Source: Ehretia macrophylla
Lineage: Eukaryota > Streptophyta > Magnoliopsida > Boraginales > Ehretiaceae
Assembly: GCA_037974665.1 (NCBI GenBank)
Contig: CM075783.1
Location: 7,738,762 to 7,802,761, forward strand
Reading direction: 5' to 3'
Length of the DNA: 64,000 bases
Shown here: piece by piece, positions 45,451 to 57,638 of the stretch
Layout of the letters: every line of letters begins with the position of its first letter
Position numbering within the stretch: the first letter of the stretch is position 1
Notes under the pieces: generated by a model
Databases searched by the model: none
The model's input: only the letters and a program-made list of their open reading frames with translations
Told to the model about the DNA's origin: nothing
Position numbers and translations under genes: made by a program

Positions 45451-47901
45451 TGTGAAACCCCACTTTTTTATCCTGTCTCGTTTTGCGTGTTTATTCTCGT
45501 TTTGTGTATTTATTCTCGTTTTGCGTGAATTAACCTGTTTATGTGCTATATGACTTAGAATGTGATAATTTTGATATTAATACTCCTAAAACGTGCTAAA
45601 TGTGCATTCATGAAATTTTCATAAAAAACGGAGTTAGAAATTTTATCGTCGACTTTTAGTGAATAGTATTTTTTAAACACGTCTGCTAAAATTTTGAAAC
45701 TAGTCTTTTTAACCCTTCTAGACCTAGACCTCGGACTTTAATAGACATGTGTTTGATGAAATTGGTATTTAAATCGGCTTAGGAACTTATTAGGGTTTTT
45801 ACAACGACTTTTTCAAAAATCGAATTTTATCCCGACTCGGGTAGAATAGTTTGATTGTAAAACTTCTTGTCACCTAAAAATAATCTACTTGAGCTACCAT
45901 AGGATTTGCATATTTGTTTTGAGCAAAGAGATAGTTAAACTGCATTTAAAAGACAAGAAAACACAAAAATACTAAGTTTACTCAACTTTGACTTTGTTTT
46001 AATTGTTGACCTTTATGCATATTAGTAGTTACACACAATAGCAAGCTCATAAAACATACTCAAACACACACAAAGGGCCGAGAGCTCCATAGGAGAAAAA
46101 CCAAGCTTTTTCTTCAAGTTTTCAAAGGCATTTTTTCATTAAAAGTTGCAATTAAAGGCCAATCTTCATCAACCAAAGCTTGATTCCACCTCTTGAGCAT
46201 CTAGTGAGCACATTTCTAGCTTTAAAACACATCAAAGGTGAGAGAAAAATTCTAGATCTCAAAACTCATCTTTTATGTTTTTGCGTAGAATTGATTATTG
46301 AACTGTTAAAATGTTAATTTGATGTTAGATTATTGCTCAGTACATGCCTAGGATCGTTTATATGTATTCTTGTGAGATTTGAACCGTTGTAGCATAATTA
46401 TTTATTTTCGAGTATTTAAAGTTGAGTTATTTGCCATTTCTTGATTATCTTGAGTTGTATTGGTTGAAATTGATTGCCATCGATTTCTAAAAGTTTGATA
46501 ATTATGTAGTAGCACTGTTGTAATGCCAAGTTTTTGATTGTGATGTCCGTGTGAAAGTCTGGAAATTTCAGCCATGACGCATTAGGGTTTTAGGGTTGTT
46601 GGGCATGATTTGGATGTGTTTTGGTTGGTTTCCAAGGGGGCTAATGTAGTTGATTGAATGGGTGAGTGGTAGAAACTGGTTTGGAGTTGTTTGGATTAGT
46701 AGAATGTAAGATATGAATATTTGAACTTTAGGTTGTCTTTCTTTAAAATGTTAAATTATGCCTTTAGTTGATTGGGTATGGTTTGAGTGATTGAATTGTG
46801 AGTTGATGATGGGTAAACTAGGGTTTAATTGTGTGTTTAATGCATGTTCGGTTAGATGGCCTACTTTGTCATCTAACTTAGTTATTTGTTGTTAAATTGA
46901 TTATTGATGTTATTATGATGATAATATGATTATTGATGATTATTGATTGATGATTGATGAACCGGGAGATAAGCAATTCTGCTAGATTGTCCTCCTGTGA
47001 ATGATGTTTATTATTATTGTTGAGTCTTTGGTATGTGTGTGCCACCTCTTGGGCAGCATCGAGCAGTCGGGTTGATAACGGCATGACTACCAGAGACTAC
47101 CTCCAGCTCGCATGACGGAGGTCTCATGGAGGGAGAGGTTATTAAGGTACCTCAGGTGCGTGAGTTTATGGGAGTCACAAAAAGGCTGTTATGATCGTGA
47201 TGGCGTTTGGAGCTACACCAACTAGTGTATCCTTTATTGAATGATCATTATAGTTTATATGATGATAGTATTATTGATGTTATTATGTGTTTACTTGCTC
47301 AAAGGATCATTTTCAAGGAGTATAGTAAACATTGTTAGAGATCTGTCGGATCCTCACTGGGCTTATTTTATATAAGCTCACTCTCTATTATTGCATGTTT
47401 ACAAGTGTTATAGAGCAGGACTACGGGTACGTGCCTCCTGAAGAGGAAAATGTGCCTTTCGTGGATGAGTCTTATGTTCCGGAGTCTTATCCTTGATATT
47501 GTATTGTTTTAATATCTTGTATATTAGTCTAGTTGACTTTTATATGCTTTGTAGTTTATAATGTATAAGATGTTGAAAAGATAATGAATTAGTTGATGCT
47601 ATCTTAGTAGTCTTTCTTTTGTCTATGTTTAGGTTGCTAGGTTGGTATCAATATGTTTTGTAATGTACATTAAAGTTTAAGTATTATGTTGGAACGGAGG
47701 TGTATAACTTTGAATGATTGGTTGAAGGAATGATTATTGTATAATATGGTATGTTGTATGTTGTTATTTTATTATGGAGTTGATGTATGATGTTCTAATG
47801 AGGTTGGTTCAGAGCCTCGGTATCCTATTTATTGTCGTTATACTGCCGAAATTATGTTGCGTCCTGACTGATTATAGGAGGGGTCGAGTTGGGGCGTGAC
47901 A
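45451..47901 (+). repeat. 3' LTR of gypsy 2 (2451 bp)
   Basis: TGTGAAACCCCAC to GGGGCGTGACA. It contains a tandem-like start (TCTCGTTTTGCGTG repeated about three times at 45475-45530) and the hairpin at 47359-47379 preceded by CCTCACT and followed by ACTCTC. The base after the LTR opens the gag of gypsy 3 in reverse; flanking pentamers GTGTC (left of 42700) and GCCTG (right) do not match. Confidence 0.88.
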
Positions 47902-48800
47902 GCCTGGGTAGCTTTGAGTCTGTCTCTGCTGCTGAACCTGAATAGGCTGTTGATACTACCTCTGAACCCTCCGACTCTGAGACTGATACTTCCATTTACT
48001 CAGCTGACTGGACTCTGCCAACAAATCTGCCTAGCGTTTCTCAAATCTCGATGTTGCCCTAACTACTGCAGAATAATTAGGATAATCCTACAAAGATAAA
48101 TTGAGTTGAATGTCACCTCTCAGACCCCTAATGAATCTTTGAATTCTCATGTCTTCAGGCTGCACCAATGTTGTCACATAGCGGGAGAGTCTAGTAAATG
48201 TAGCCTCATACTGATCAACAGTCATATTTCCCTGTCTCAGAGATATAAATTATTCCTGATGTCTTTCACGGGCCACCACTGATACATACTTATCCCTGAA
48301 TTCCCTAACAAAGTCAGCCCACGTATGTTGCACTGTCTCGGTATCCCATTTCTCCCTAACAGTACGCCACAACTCCTTAGCATCACCCTCAAGCAAGAAT
48401 ACGGCATAAGTGATCTTTATCTCATCAGTGCACTCAAGTGCAGTAGCTACCTTCTCAAATTTATTTAACCACATCTCAGCTTTCATGTCATCTGGTTCCC
48501 CATAAAAGTTGTATGCCCCATGGTGTAGAAATTTATCAAGCAGATTAGCACCTGTAGTTCCGCTACCCTCGGCTCTAACTCCCAGATTTCTCCTGCCGAC
48601 TCCTGCCTGACCCTGCTGAGTCATTAACTGAGTAAGAGAATTAATAGTTGTGGCCATTGAGGCAATAACCTGTGCATTTGTTGGTTCTTGCCCCAGTGGA
48701 ACATTCCCGGCTACACCAGCATCCTGTCTAGGTGCACCCTGCCTCGGAGCTTCCTCCGACTGCTTTCTCAGTCTTCATCTCCTCATCTCAATACTAAAAG
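47902..48800 (-). pseudogene. Gypsy 3 gag (reverse), truncated before the zinc knuckles
   Basis: The minus-strand capsid reads KFLHHGAYNFYGEPDDMKAEMW, LNKFEKVATALECTDEIK, FLLEGDAKELWRTVREKWD, FVREFRDKYVSVVARERHQE (48250-48657), closely like gypsy 1 gag. A stop ends this frame, and decayed sequence continues through QGNMTVDQYEATF- and FIRGLR-like parts to the Q-rich linker at 47905-47990. There it is cut by the end of the gypsy 2 LTR. Protease and all of pol are missing. The start region at about 48780-48800 has the R-rich N-terminus of this gag family. It keeps capsid N-terminal sequence that gypsy 1 has lost. Confidence 0.88.
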
Positions 48801-49107
48801 AGTCCAGTGTTATAATAGGCAAATAGATGACACATAAAGATAACTCATTCATGTTCAAAACATCTTGTGCACATAAGACAACATATAAAGCACTTAGCAT
48901 ACATCGTACTCAAAACCCTTCATATTCACACAATGTCACGTAATAGACTCTTCTTCTATTCATGCTAGCATGTTTCCACATAGTCAATCATTCACTTAGA
49001 TAATCAGTTAAATAATCAATTAATCATGCAATCATACAATTCAACTTTCACATAAGGACCTCTACCCTACAAATCGAGGAACCTATCCCAGCTCATGCAT
49101 TCAATTA
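48801..49107 (-). other. 5' untranslated leader of gypsy 3
   Basis: Non-coding DNA between primer site and gag, similar in length to the corresponding part of gypsy 1 (25728-26026). Confidence 0.65.
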
Positions 49108-49119
49108 GCTCTGATACCA
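49108..49119 (-). other. Primer-binding site of gypsy 3 (tRNA-Met)
   Basis: TGGTATCAGAGC on the minus strand, six bases after the LTR end at 49126. Confidence 0.9.
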
Positions 49120-49125
49120 CCAAAA

Positions 49126-51337
49126 TGTAATGCCCTGAACCCAACCCCACACTAATGGTTAAGTCTAGACCCGGTACACGGACAAAGTCTCCATTGTACC
49201 GTTGACTAACTGATAACCTGCAAACAATCACATATAACCACCAATCCACAACCAATCTTCTCATACAATTCCATCCCCCAATGACAACACATACAACAAA
49301 CTCCTCAAGGCCATCCGAGCCTTAGAACTCAACAAAACATATCACACAGGCATACAAGACATGTTTATAGAAACTCTAATTCATAACCTACTTATCATAC
49401 CATGCTAATTGAAATTATAAGTTATTATTATAAATTAAGTCCTTCGTTTAACATCCCTTAACACACAAGCATGCAAACAAAGGCAGTAAAGTCTATCATT
49501 AACTATTACATGCCAACTAGTCTATCAAATCATCCAAGATTACAACTTAATTACAAGTTATCAAATTCAACACAACTACATATAAGACCCCAAAGGTCTC
49601 AAAAGTAGTACATAGCACATAACAACACATCTTCACACATAGCTGTCAACCTCAGCACACAAGCAATCAAAGAAGCTGATCTACTTGGACTTCCTCTTCT
49701 TCTTCTATAGCTACTAGTTGGGGATTCATATCAGCTTCTCCTGAAACATGTTAAAGATGAGTGAGCAACGCATTTTCTCAGCGAGGGAGGGGATACAGTA
49801 AACGGGGGGTATTTTCGCAAATAATTTCGTGCAATGCAACAAAGACAAGAACACAAGTAATACAATATAGCAAGTTTACTTAATAACCATTAAACACGTT
49901 TAAAAATTATACAATTCAACTTCTTTATCTTCAATCTCGAGCCACGAACCATGAACTTCAATAACAGATGCCGGTAAATCCCCTTATACTACCAATAGGA
50001 TACTTCGGATGTACCCTGATCCTACAACCCGTTTCTCCCGAGGTAGGTCCGTATGCCCCAACGAGGTGAACCATGCCTCTGGGGTAGAGGAGTATGTCTC
50101 AGCAATAAAAGGAATAGGTACCACGGTAGCCGAGCTAGACCGACAGCCTGATGCTGATCATGTCCGAGAAGGTTGCGCAACCCAAATCGCTATCACAAAA
50201 ACCAAGTAATCACGGGTGAGGGCGACAAAGTAGGCCGCCTTTGCAAATAGTTACAAAATAAGCTTTTAAACACGAAATAACCATATGAGCACAAAGGGGT
50301 AAATGTCACATTTATCCACGAAACTCTACAAGTAGCTCAAATATACTTTAGACATGCATTTAGACATACAATAGGCAACTACAAGTTAATACAAGTGCTA
50401 AACAATCAATTTTTCACGTTTTGCACTTTGTTACCCTAGGTCATTTAGCACCAAACCAAAAGATACGGTTCAAGATTATCAAATTAACCATTCTACACTT
50501 CTAGTTACACCTTATGGCACACCTAAAACCCTTGAAAGCATTCATTAACCCGTATTAGCTACAAAAGCCCAATTTTTCCCTTTGTGAGTTATAACTACAA
50601 GTACCCTACTCGATGTTCAATTAAGCGCCATAACTGCACATTTAGTACCTCCTCACCCTAAGAACACTAAATATATCACTCAAATCCACCCGGAGTCACT
50701 TTACACTTGAAACCCCTTTGTAAACTATGTCAATTATGCGTTTTTACTCAAGTTTCGGGCAACCTATGTTCATACAATTATAATTCTATGTTTATTATTA
50801 TCTCTAGCACTTATAGGAAGCATGAAATCAATCTAAATAACAATTTATAAGAAAACCCTAAAATTAGGTACTATTCATCATCTATTTCATGAATCATAAC
50901 ATTCAACAATGGAATAAGCTAAAAAATCTAACATTCTAGGTCCACATAGCATGAATAAGCAATATTATACAATATTTGAGCAAATCCCAAGCAACAGGCA
51001 TCATTACATTATTTTCCATAATATACCATCATCTTTAATATGCACAAAAATGTTAACTCCCTCACCTTCAAGAGCAATATACACTAGGATGATGCTTGTG
51101 AGAGGTAGAAATCACTCTTAGATGCAAGCCTAGAGCCAAAACTTGAAGAAGAGTTGAATATTTTCTCTTCTTTTTCTTGCTTAAGGTCGACGGCCAAATG
51201 GAGACAAGGGTGGGATTTTGTGTTTTGTTTGTGTGTGTATTTAGCATGTATATATGAAAAATATGAAAATCCCTAAATACAAAGAAAATTCTACTTTTAT
51301 CTATTCTTCTCTATATTCTACTCGACTTGTTAACAAA
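49126..51337 (-). repeat. 5' LTR of gypsy 3, its first several hundred bases missing
   Basis: Minus strand ends GGGTTCAGGGCATTACA at 49126, matching gypsy 1 LTR ends. Landmarks occur in the same order: AAGGCTCGGATGGCCTT-like block near 49303-49320, hairpin 49763-49779, palindrome 49997-50015. The LTR start (TGTGAC...CCCGAG and roughly 700 bp) is absent; sequence of pararetroviral origin begins at 51338. The missing part is not found beyond the viral block within the window. Confidence 0.85.
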
Positions 51338-51489
51338 TAAATTAATCTTAGGTTAACAATCTCAATACGCATACTAGGAGATGGACAATCGTCTTACATA
51401 CATCTTACGCCTTCTGCGCATCTTACAACAATACCTGACACCTATAGACAAGTAGTACTAAGGTATGAACTGCTAAGACTAATCTAATA
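51338..51489 (-). repeat. Second (3'-terminal) copy of the viral leader
   Basis: The order AATTAATCTTAGGTTAACAATCTCAATA...CTTACGCC...CTAAG matches the leader next to the movement protein at 58818-58971, same orientation, with clear divergence. It marks the end of the integrated viral DNA and abuts the gypsy 3 LTR. The short leader ORF is not open in this copy. Confidence 0.82.
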
Positions 51490-51988
51490 CACTAACAGAT
51501 AAGGTAAAATACAAATAAAACAAATAATCATAAAATTTCTTTGGCTTTTTAGGAAAGCCACACCCATCAACAGACTTGAGATGTCTTTACCAATTGCTGT
51601 TTGACTAGGACTAGCTGAAGTTTAATGGAATTCTTCAGTAACCATATGACTTCAAAGAGGCGAAGTCTAACCGTTGCATCTTAGTTTTTGGAGGGAACTT
51701 GGAAGAACAAAATCCTATTTCTTTTTGAACTTCAGAAGGGAAGTTACACCTACTGTCAAATGTTTTTGGTGAGAATATAAGAAAACTCATATGTTTATAA
51801 GTTTTTGTCAGGGAACTTAGAAAGGAAACCCCATTGTCTTATGATTTATGTAAATCAATGTCGTAACAATCATCTTCATTGTCGTCGGCATAATCTGTTG
51901 ATTCTGATGCCTGGTCTGAGGCAAGTTCTTTGAGCTGCAGTATGATGTCATGCATCTCATCATAGCTAATAGCAGCTGCAAGCTGGGT
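51490..51988 (-). promoter_or_regulatory. Viral 3' intergenic region, likely promoter and terminator zone
   Basis: Non-coding between the last viral ORF and the second leader. The part next to the leader (51490-51560; minus strand TTATTTGTATTTTACCTTATCTG) matches the sequence before the leader of the forward copy (59076-59108), but the primer site present there at 59126-59137 is missing here. By genome position the full-length transcript promoter should lie in this stretch; I see no convincing TATA box. Confidence 0.5.
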
Positions 51989-52746
51989 TTAGAGGTGATT
52001 CTTGAAGGAGATAAACTCCTGTTGTTCTGGTTGAATCGCCTTCTGTTGTTCTTGATTGGTTTTAAGCCAAAACTGAACTTTGGGAGTTGAACATGAACTG
52101 TTGTTTATCTTCTCCCACCACTTAACTTTGTGTTTCTTCTGAAAGCTGGTATGACTTGCTGGCTTCCGAATGATGTGTGCTGGAATGCAAATTATGATTG
52201 GAAAATCCATATGACAAAGAAAAGTTTGTAGAACACAAAAAATGGAGGAAGGTAGGCAAGGTGTTCTGGTGCCTGCCAATTTTCTGTGAAAAACTGAAAT
52301 CCTTTGAACACTGGTTCTGGAAGAATATCAAGAATTGGTCCATATGATGCCCACCACTTAACAAACCAATTTAGGACTTCTACTGGAAAACTAGATTTAA
52401 GCATGGAAAACCATGACAAATCATGTTTATCATTCTGGCGAAAGAAGCATCTGAACCACGCCATAATGTAATCATAATATGTATAGTCTATGTAAACAGC
52501 ATTGACTGGGAGCTGTTTAAATCTGTGTGAGGGTTTACCCCATTGTTCAAGGCTGATAACTGTTTCAAGTTTAGTCTTAATGTGGTTGTACTCGCCTAGT
52601 TGTTTATCGCTGTCATCTAGGATAAACTCAATGGATTTTGTTGCTATCAAAATTGCCTCATAGTAACTCTGGGTTTTGAATGTGTTATCTGGGATATAGT
52701 TTGACTGTAGATGGAGAAATGTCTGAGATAACTCATCTGCAGACAT
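51989..52746 (-). pseudogene. Viral ORF downstream of RNase H, unknown function
   Basis: Begins MSADELSQTFLHLQS at 52746 and runs 184 residues to 52192; a frame change near 52195 carries related sequence to 51989. It is rich in aromatic residues (FVKWWASYGPILDI, LPPFFVFYKLFFVIWIF) and later has KVKWWEKINNSS. I know no enzymatic motif in it. Proteins of this look follow the RNase H in some endogenous plant pararetroviruses, with no assigned role. Confidence 0.65.
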
Positions 52747-53259
52747 TTTTGGGTTCTGTTTAAAATGTGCTGGTTCTTACAAGAATCTGATCAAAGACAT
52801 TCTTGTAAATGTATGGGGATCTTTGGGTTTGTTTGGGTTATGGGGTTATTGTTTTGGGTTTGGTAACAAGGGGTTGAAACTTGTTACTGACTGGTGTATG
52901 TGACATCGATGTACCTGCAATACCTGCATGAATACCTGGTAGTTGTTTTTGAGGGGTTAAAGTCCCTACAACTATGAGGTTTCTACCTAGGGGTGACTGA
53001 GTAGAAAATGATGTATAGGTAATCTATTTATCTTCAACTTTGACTGGAGTTGATGATTCTGCTGGGATAGTAGCTTTCTGGGCATAAGAGTTGATGTCAA
53101 AACTCTTAACTTTGCCTTAGTCTTTCTTGGGTACCATTGTTGTTGAGTAATGTGTGCCCTCAACCTCCGGAATCTGTTCTTCTTATAGAAGTTTGCGGAT
53201 TTGAAAACAAAATCAAATCTGCTTCTGTATTTCAATCAATATTTCAATATGGTTGATGC
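52747..53259 (-). other. Viral linker sequence between RNase H and the downstream ORF
   Basis: Decayed, with only short frames (52987-53235). No recognisable domain. Probably the degraded C-terminal tail of the polyprotein plus spacer. Confidence 0.5.
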
Positions 53260-53890
53260 AGTGGACTTGAAATGAATCCAATGGGGTCCGCCTCTAGTAA
53301 AACCTCCAAAAGAAAAACAAAATTGGTATTCCCGAAGGAATCCTATGTGATTGGCACATGGCCTATTAAAAATTCTCTAGTTAGAAAATCAGGGATAGAA
53401 TTATCCTCTCCCTTGATATACTCAATATCAAAATCAAAAATAGACAATATGGCTTGCCATTTGCCAAAAATCTATTTGGATGCTATATTCTTAACATCCT
53501 TGATTAGTACTTCTTTGGCTGACTTGCAGTCAACACGTACTATGAATTTCTGATTTAACAAGTCATCTTGAAATTTTGAAATACATTTGACAATTGACAA
53601 AATTTCTTTTTTGACTGTTGAATAGTTCTAATGGGTTTTATCCCATGTTCCTGAATGGAAACGAATGATATGTTCTTTTCCTTCTATGACCTGTTTTAAA
53701 ATACCGCCAAAACCTAATTCAGAAGCATCAGTTTGAACTATCTTTGTGGTGTCTGGTTGACATAAAGTCAAAACTTGTAATATTTTTACTTGTCTCTTGA
53801 TTTCCTGAATAGCCTTGGTATGGATATCAGACTATGCTGGAGGGTTCTTTTTGAGACGTTCAAACAATGGTTTGCAAAGGTAAGGAATGC
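53260..53890 (-). pseudogene. Viral RNase H domain, broken
   Basis: The first catalytic Asp block reads VQTDASELGFGG at about 53700-53737 (minus strand), the usual 'x-T-D-A-S' entry. Further on RVDCKSAKEVL (53515-53550) carries another acidic position of the fold. Stops and frameshifts occur between the blocks. The domain removes the RNA template during reverse transcription. Identification rests on these motifs and position directly after RT. Confidence 0.78.
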
Positions 53891-54985
53891 TGGGGAAAAA
53901 GTCTGCAACATAGTTTAGAGATCCTAAGAATCTCTACAACTGTGTTTTTTCTCTTAAAATGTCTGGAAATTTTTTTGCAAAATCAAGGGTTCTTTGGATA
54001 GGGGTGATTTTCCCGAAAGAAATCATATGTCCAAGAAATCTGATTTTTGTCTGAAAAAGTTTGATCTTGGGTGCAGAAACAACAAGACCATGTTCTTTAA
54101 TAGCCTTAAAAAAATATGCAAATGTTTCCAATGCTAATGAATGTCATTACTGAAGACTAAAACATCATCAATGTAAACAATTGTAAAATCTGTGAACTGA
54201 TTAAAAATCTAATTCATGATATTCTGGAATTCTGAAGGTACATTCTTGAGCCCAAACGCATAACATTCCACTCATATTGTCCAAATGGAACGGTGAATGC
54301 TGTTTTGTACCTTTCTGATTCGAGGACTTGGATTTGCCAAAATCCTGATTTCATGTCAAATTTACTGAAGACATGGGCCTAGTGTAATCTCTTAAGGAGA
54401 TCATTCTTGTTTAGGATTGGATATCTGATCCACTGTAAAACCTTGTTTAAAGGTTTATAATTGATAACTAAATGAGGGACTCCTCGTTCCTGTTCTGCAT
54501 TTTTATTAACATAAAAGGCTGCACACAACCATGGGCTTTTTATTGGGTCAGATAAGCTTTTTATCTAATAAACTCTGGATCTCTTTTTTACAAAGAGTTA
54601 AATATTCCTGGTTCATCTGAATGGGTCGTGCCCTTGTAGGAATATTTTGTTCTGAAAAATCTTTCTCGTATGGAAGAGAGACTAAATGTTTTTTCCTGGC
54701 CCAAAAGGTCGTAGGAAGTTCTGAACATACTTCTTTTTCAAGTCTAGTCTAGAATTCTTGGATGGGCTTCTGTTGTTTACCAATCTGCTCATCAGTCCTA
54801 AGACTCTGAATGTCTTTTTTCAGAAAACTGATATGGTTTTCTTTATTCTGGATTGAGTTAATATCTCTTCTTTGTGAAAGATAATAAAACTCAAAAAGAA
54901 TGGGTTGTCCTAAGACACTAGTACAAATTTCTTGTTCTGTAACAGTCATGGGAAATAATTGCTGAAGGAAGGGATTCCTGTGAAT
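53891..54985 (-). pseudogene. Viral reverse transcriptase, broken
   Basis: The catalytic YIDD occurs at 54164-54175 (minus strand), in a frame different from the downstream thumb region. The latter is an open stretch 53934-54131 reading HGLVVSAPKIKLFQTKIRFLGH, typical of caulimovirid RT after the YxDD box. The upstream part (54200-54700) contains fragments in three frames. RT copies the pregenomic RNA into DNA in the cytoplasm. Similarity to caulimovirid rather than Ty3 RT is by the thumb motif and by linkage to the movement protein. Confidence 0.85.
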
Positions 54986-55504
54986 GACTTGGGAATTTAA
55001 TTATTTGATAAGAACAAAGCTGGTTGGAAAACAAACACCTTTGTTGCAAACATGTGCATTAGGTAGTTTGTACCTAATCTGGAGTCTGGTAGAGTCAGCT
55101 GTAGAAAGCTTCTCTTTGGTTTTCTCAAAATATCTGGAAGGAATTAGATATTTTTGGATGCAATTCATATCTGCACCTAAGTCTAATAGAGCAATGGTTT
55201 TAAATTTGAAATCATTGATCTTGATAGTCAATTGGACATACCATTTCTGGTACGTGATTCTGTTAAGAAGATTAAGGTAGCTATCAGCGGGAATTGAAGC
55301 ACCTACTTCATCTTCTTTCAGTTTGCCAATAGCAATCTGGGTCTTTTTATCAAGTTGTTCATCCTGGAAAGGATGCTCTTGTTGATCAAGATGACTTTCT
55401 ACTTGCAGAAGTAGAACTTCTTGATGGAGTTGTTCATGATCAACTCTGAGATTATCAATCTCTTGACCATGCTCTTTTCTGAGTTGTTGAATCTCAATTT
55501 TCAA
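54986..55504 (-). pseudogene. Viral aspartic protease with coiled-coil N-terminal part
   Basis: A 167-residue frame starts with a leucine-, glutamate- and glutamine-rich heptad-like stretch (KIEIQQLRKEHGQEIDNLR), then Q-rich sequence. The protease core TIALLDLGADMNC (55163-55200) has the catalytic Asp, but the usual D-S-G is D-L-G. The frame continues through NAHVCNKGVCFPTSF. The active-site change suggests loss of activity. The protease would cleave capsid and polymerase out of the polyprotein. Confidence 0.82.
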
Positions 55505-57638
55505 CTGGTTGATCTCTTTCTCTGGAAGAGAGAGAGAACATCAGAGTAATTTGTATTCTTAGTCTCAATTTGATTTGTTATGGATAGAGGTCTTATTTCC
55601 TCTTTTTGATCCATAAGCTCATTGAGTTTGAGAAGGTAAACTTGCTTCTCTTCTGGGTCATCAATCTTACAGATCATATCGATCATAAGACTATGAGAAT
55701 CTGTAAGGACATTAAGCCCTTTCTAACAGAAACATGCTCCTTTTAAGGGACATGCACATTCTGGGTCAGAATTGGAATTACTATTAGAATAGTAGTTTGT
55801 TCCAATCTGGTTGATGTTATCTTCTTCAGAGGTTTCTGATGAAGAACTGGATGACTCATAATCATCAATGGACTGGAATATTTTGTTCTTTGTTTCTTCA
55901 TCTAATTCTAATGATTGAATTAGTGATCTGACTCCGCAATGTTTTGCAAAGTGTCATGTTTTACCACATTTATAACAGCCTGTGGTTTTTTGCTGTCTGG
56001 TATTATGTTTCCAATTCCTTTGTGGAAACTTCTTGTAATGTTTATTTTTATTGTATGGTTTATCACCGTACTGTTTCTTATAGTTCTATCCAAGAGTTTT
56101 ATAATGACTCTTGTATTTTCTGGAGAAAATTCTGGATTTATGTGTTTTCAGGGCATGTGGTGTTTGGATTCGTTCCATGCCATGCTGTTCACACCAATTT
56201 CCTAATTTTTTTCTGGAAGACTGTTTTTTCAATTGTGCTTTGAAATGAAGATCAGTGCAAATCTTCAAAGCAGTCTTGTTGATATGGCTTATGATGTCAT
56301 CATAAGTCATAAGATCATAATCTAATCTTGGGAATTCAAGTGAAAGGGCCTCTTTCACCTGCTGAGCAAATAACTTTGGAAGTCCAGATAAAAATCTTTA
56401 TTTCCAATTACTGGCGTTATTGTCAGATATTTGGTATAGTTTACTGAGAAAGACATCCTTATACCATCGGAAGTCTTGGAGAGTTCGACATCTAAGATTC
56501 TAAAGAATTTCAGATGTTCACTCTTGATAAACTATAGGATCACCAACAAAATGGTAGGTGATATCGTAAACTAAGGCTGAAAGAGTACAAGACTCTGTCT
56601 GGCCATGTTCATTCACTATGGGTTCTCCTTGATCATTGGTTTTTACCATGTCAAGTATACTGGTTTTGGTGGCTTCACTGATGTGATCATCCCACCATCC
56701 TTTGAGTTAGCCATTAAAGCCAAGGATAATATTTCTAGTGGCTGCTCGTTTTGAATCATTTTGCTTATAAATATTACCAATAATGATAATCTGTTTGGTA
56801 ACATTGAGTATTTGGTATTCTGACATACCATCTATGTTCCATTCATATACTTGCGATCCTGAATAGGCTTTCTGAGAATGGGATTCTTCAAATTGAAGAT
56901 CTGGAGGTGAAGGTCTGGGATAGAAATTCTTTGTGTCAGGAAAAGAAATTCTATTGATGTTAACTTTTGAATTCTGGGAAGATGTGGATTCACAATCAGA
57001 ATTACTGTCCGATTGATTTAGAACTTTAAGAGCTGGCTGGCTCGATGAGGGTTCTGATTTCTTGGTTCTGGAAATTAGTTCTTGAAGAAGCTTAGTATTT
57101 TTCTCTTCTGTTGATTCCAACTTTGGAATAAAACTGGTTATTTAAAATAGTAATGCCTTAATAGGAGAATCTATTTTGGCTTTTGTACTGGTTAATTTGA
57201 GAGAATCAAATGATTTTGTCAAAGGAGTAAAGGTTTGTTTCTCAATTGACATCTGGTTTGATTCCTTAAGTTTTTTTAGAGTACTAGAGATAGAAGATTG
57301 TTTGTCAAGAATATTTTCAATATTCTGAACTTGTTTCTAGAGAGTAACAACTGAAAGATTGGTCCAATTATTTTGTTGAGCCAAGTCTTTTATTTTTGGT
57401 TGTTCTGAAATGATTACTGGTTTCAAGGTTAGGGCTGAGTTAGGGACTGATTTGTCTAAAATGGAGGGTGCTCCAAATCAATAACTTGTGTGGAATTGGG
57501 TAAATTCAATTTCCTAGTTCTGGAAGTAAGAACATTAATGTTCATTGGTTTTTTTCTGGATGTAAACCACATGAAAAATGGTATATTGAGTCTGGTAATT
57601 TGCATGGCTTGGTGCCATTCATCTTTGAATCGCCATAA
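55505..57638 (-). pseudogene. Viral capsid (coat protein) region with zinc knuckle, broken
   Basis: Open parts: 56707-57120 (LLQELISRTKKS, serine-rich linker, then YEWNIDGMSEYQIL, a hallmark of caulimovirid coat proteins), 56086-56358 (LTYDDII-like sequence; basic stretch) and 55501-55686. The nucleic-acid-binding knuckle lies at 55936-55977 with cysteines, histidine and cysteine in CX2CX4HX4C spacing, but its last position before the His is a TGA stop (55954-55956). An acidic, serine-rich stretch follows, as usual. Several other stops occur, for example near 56709, 56535 and 56402. Confidence 0.8.

Noticed and set aside
51338..51489. True LTR of an LTR retrotransposon flanking the viral copy
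   Set aside because: The repeat is the viral leader itself, lacks TG...CA ends, and the enclosed genes are pararetroviral with a movement protein and no integrase.
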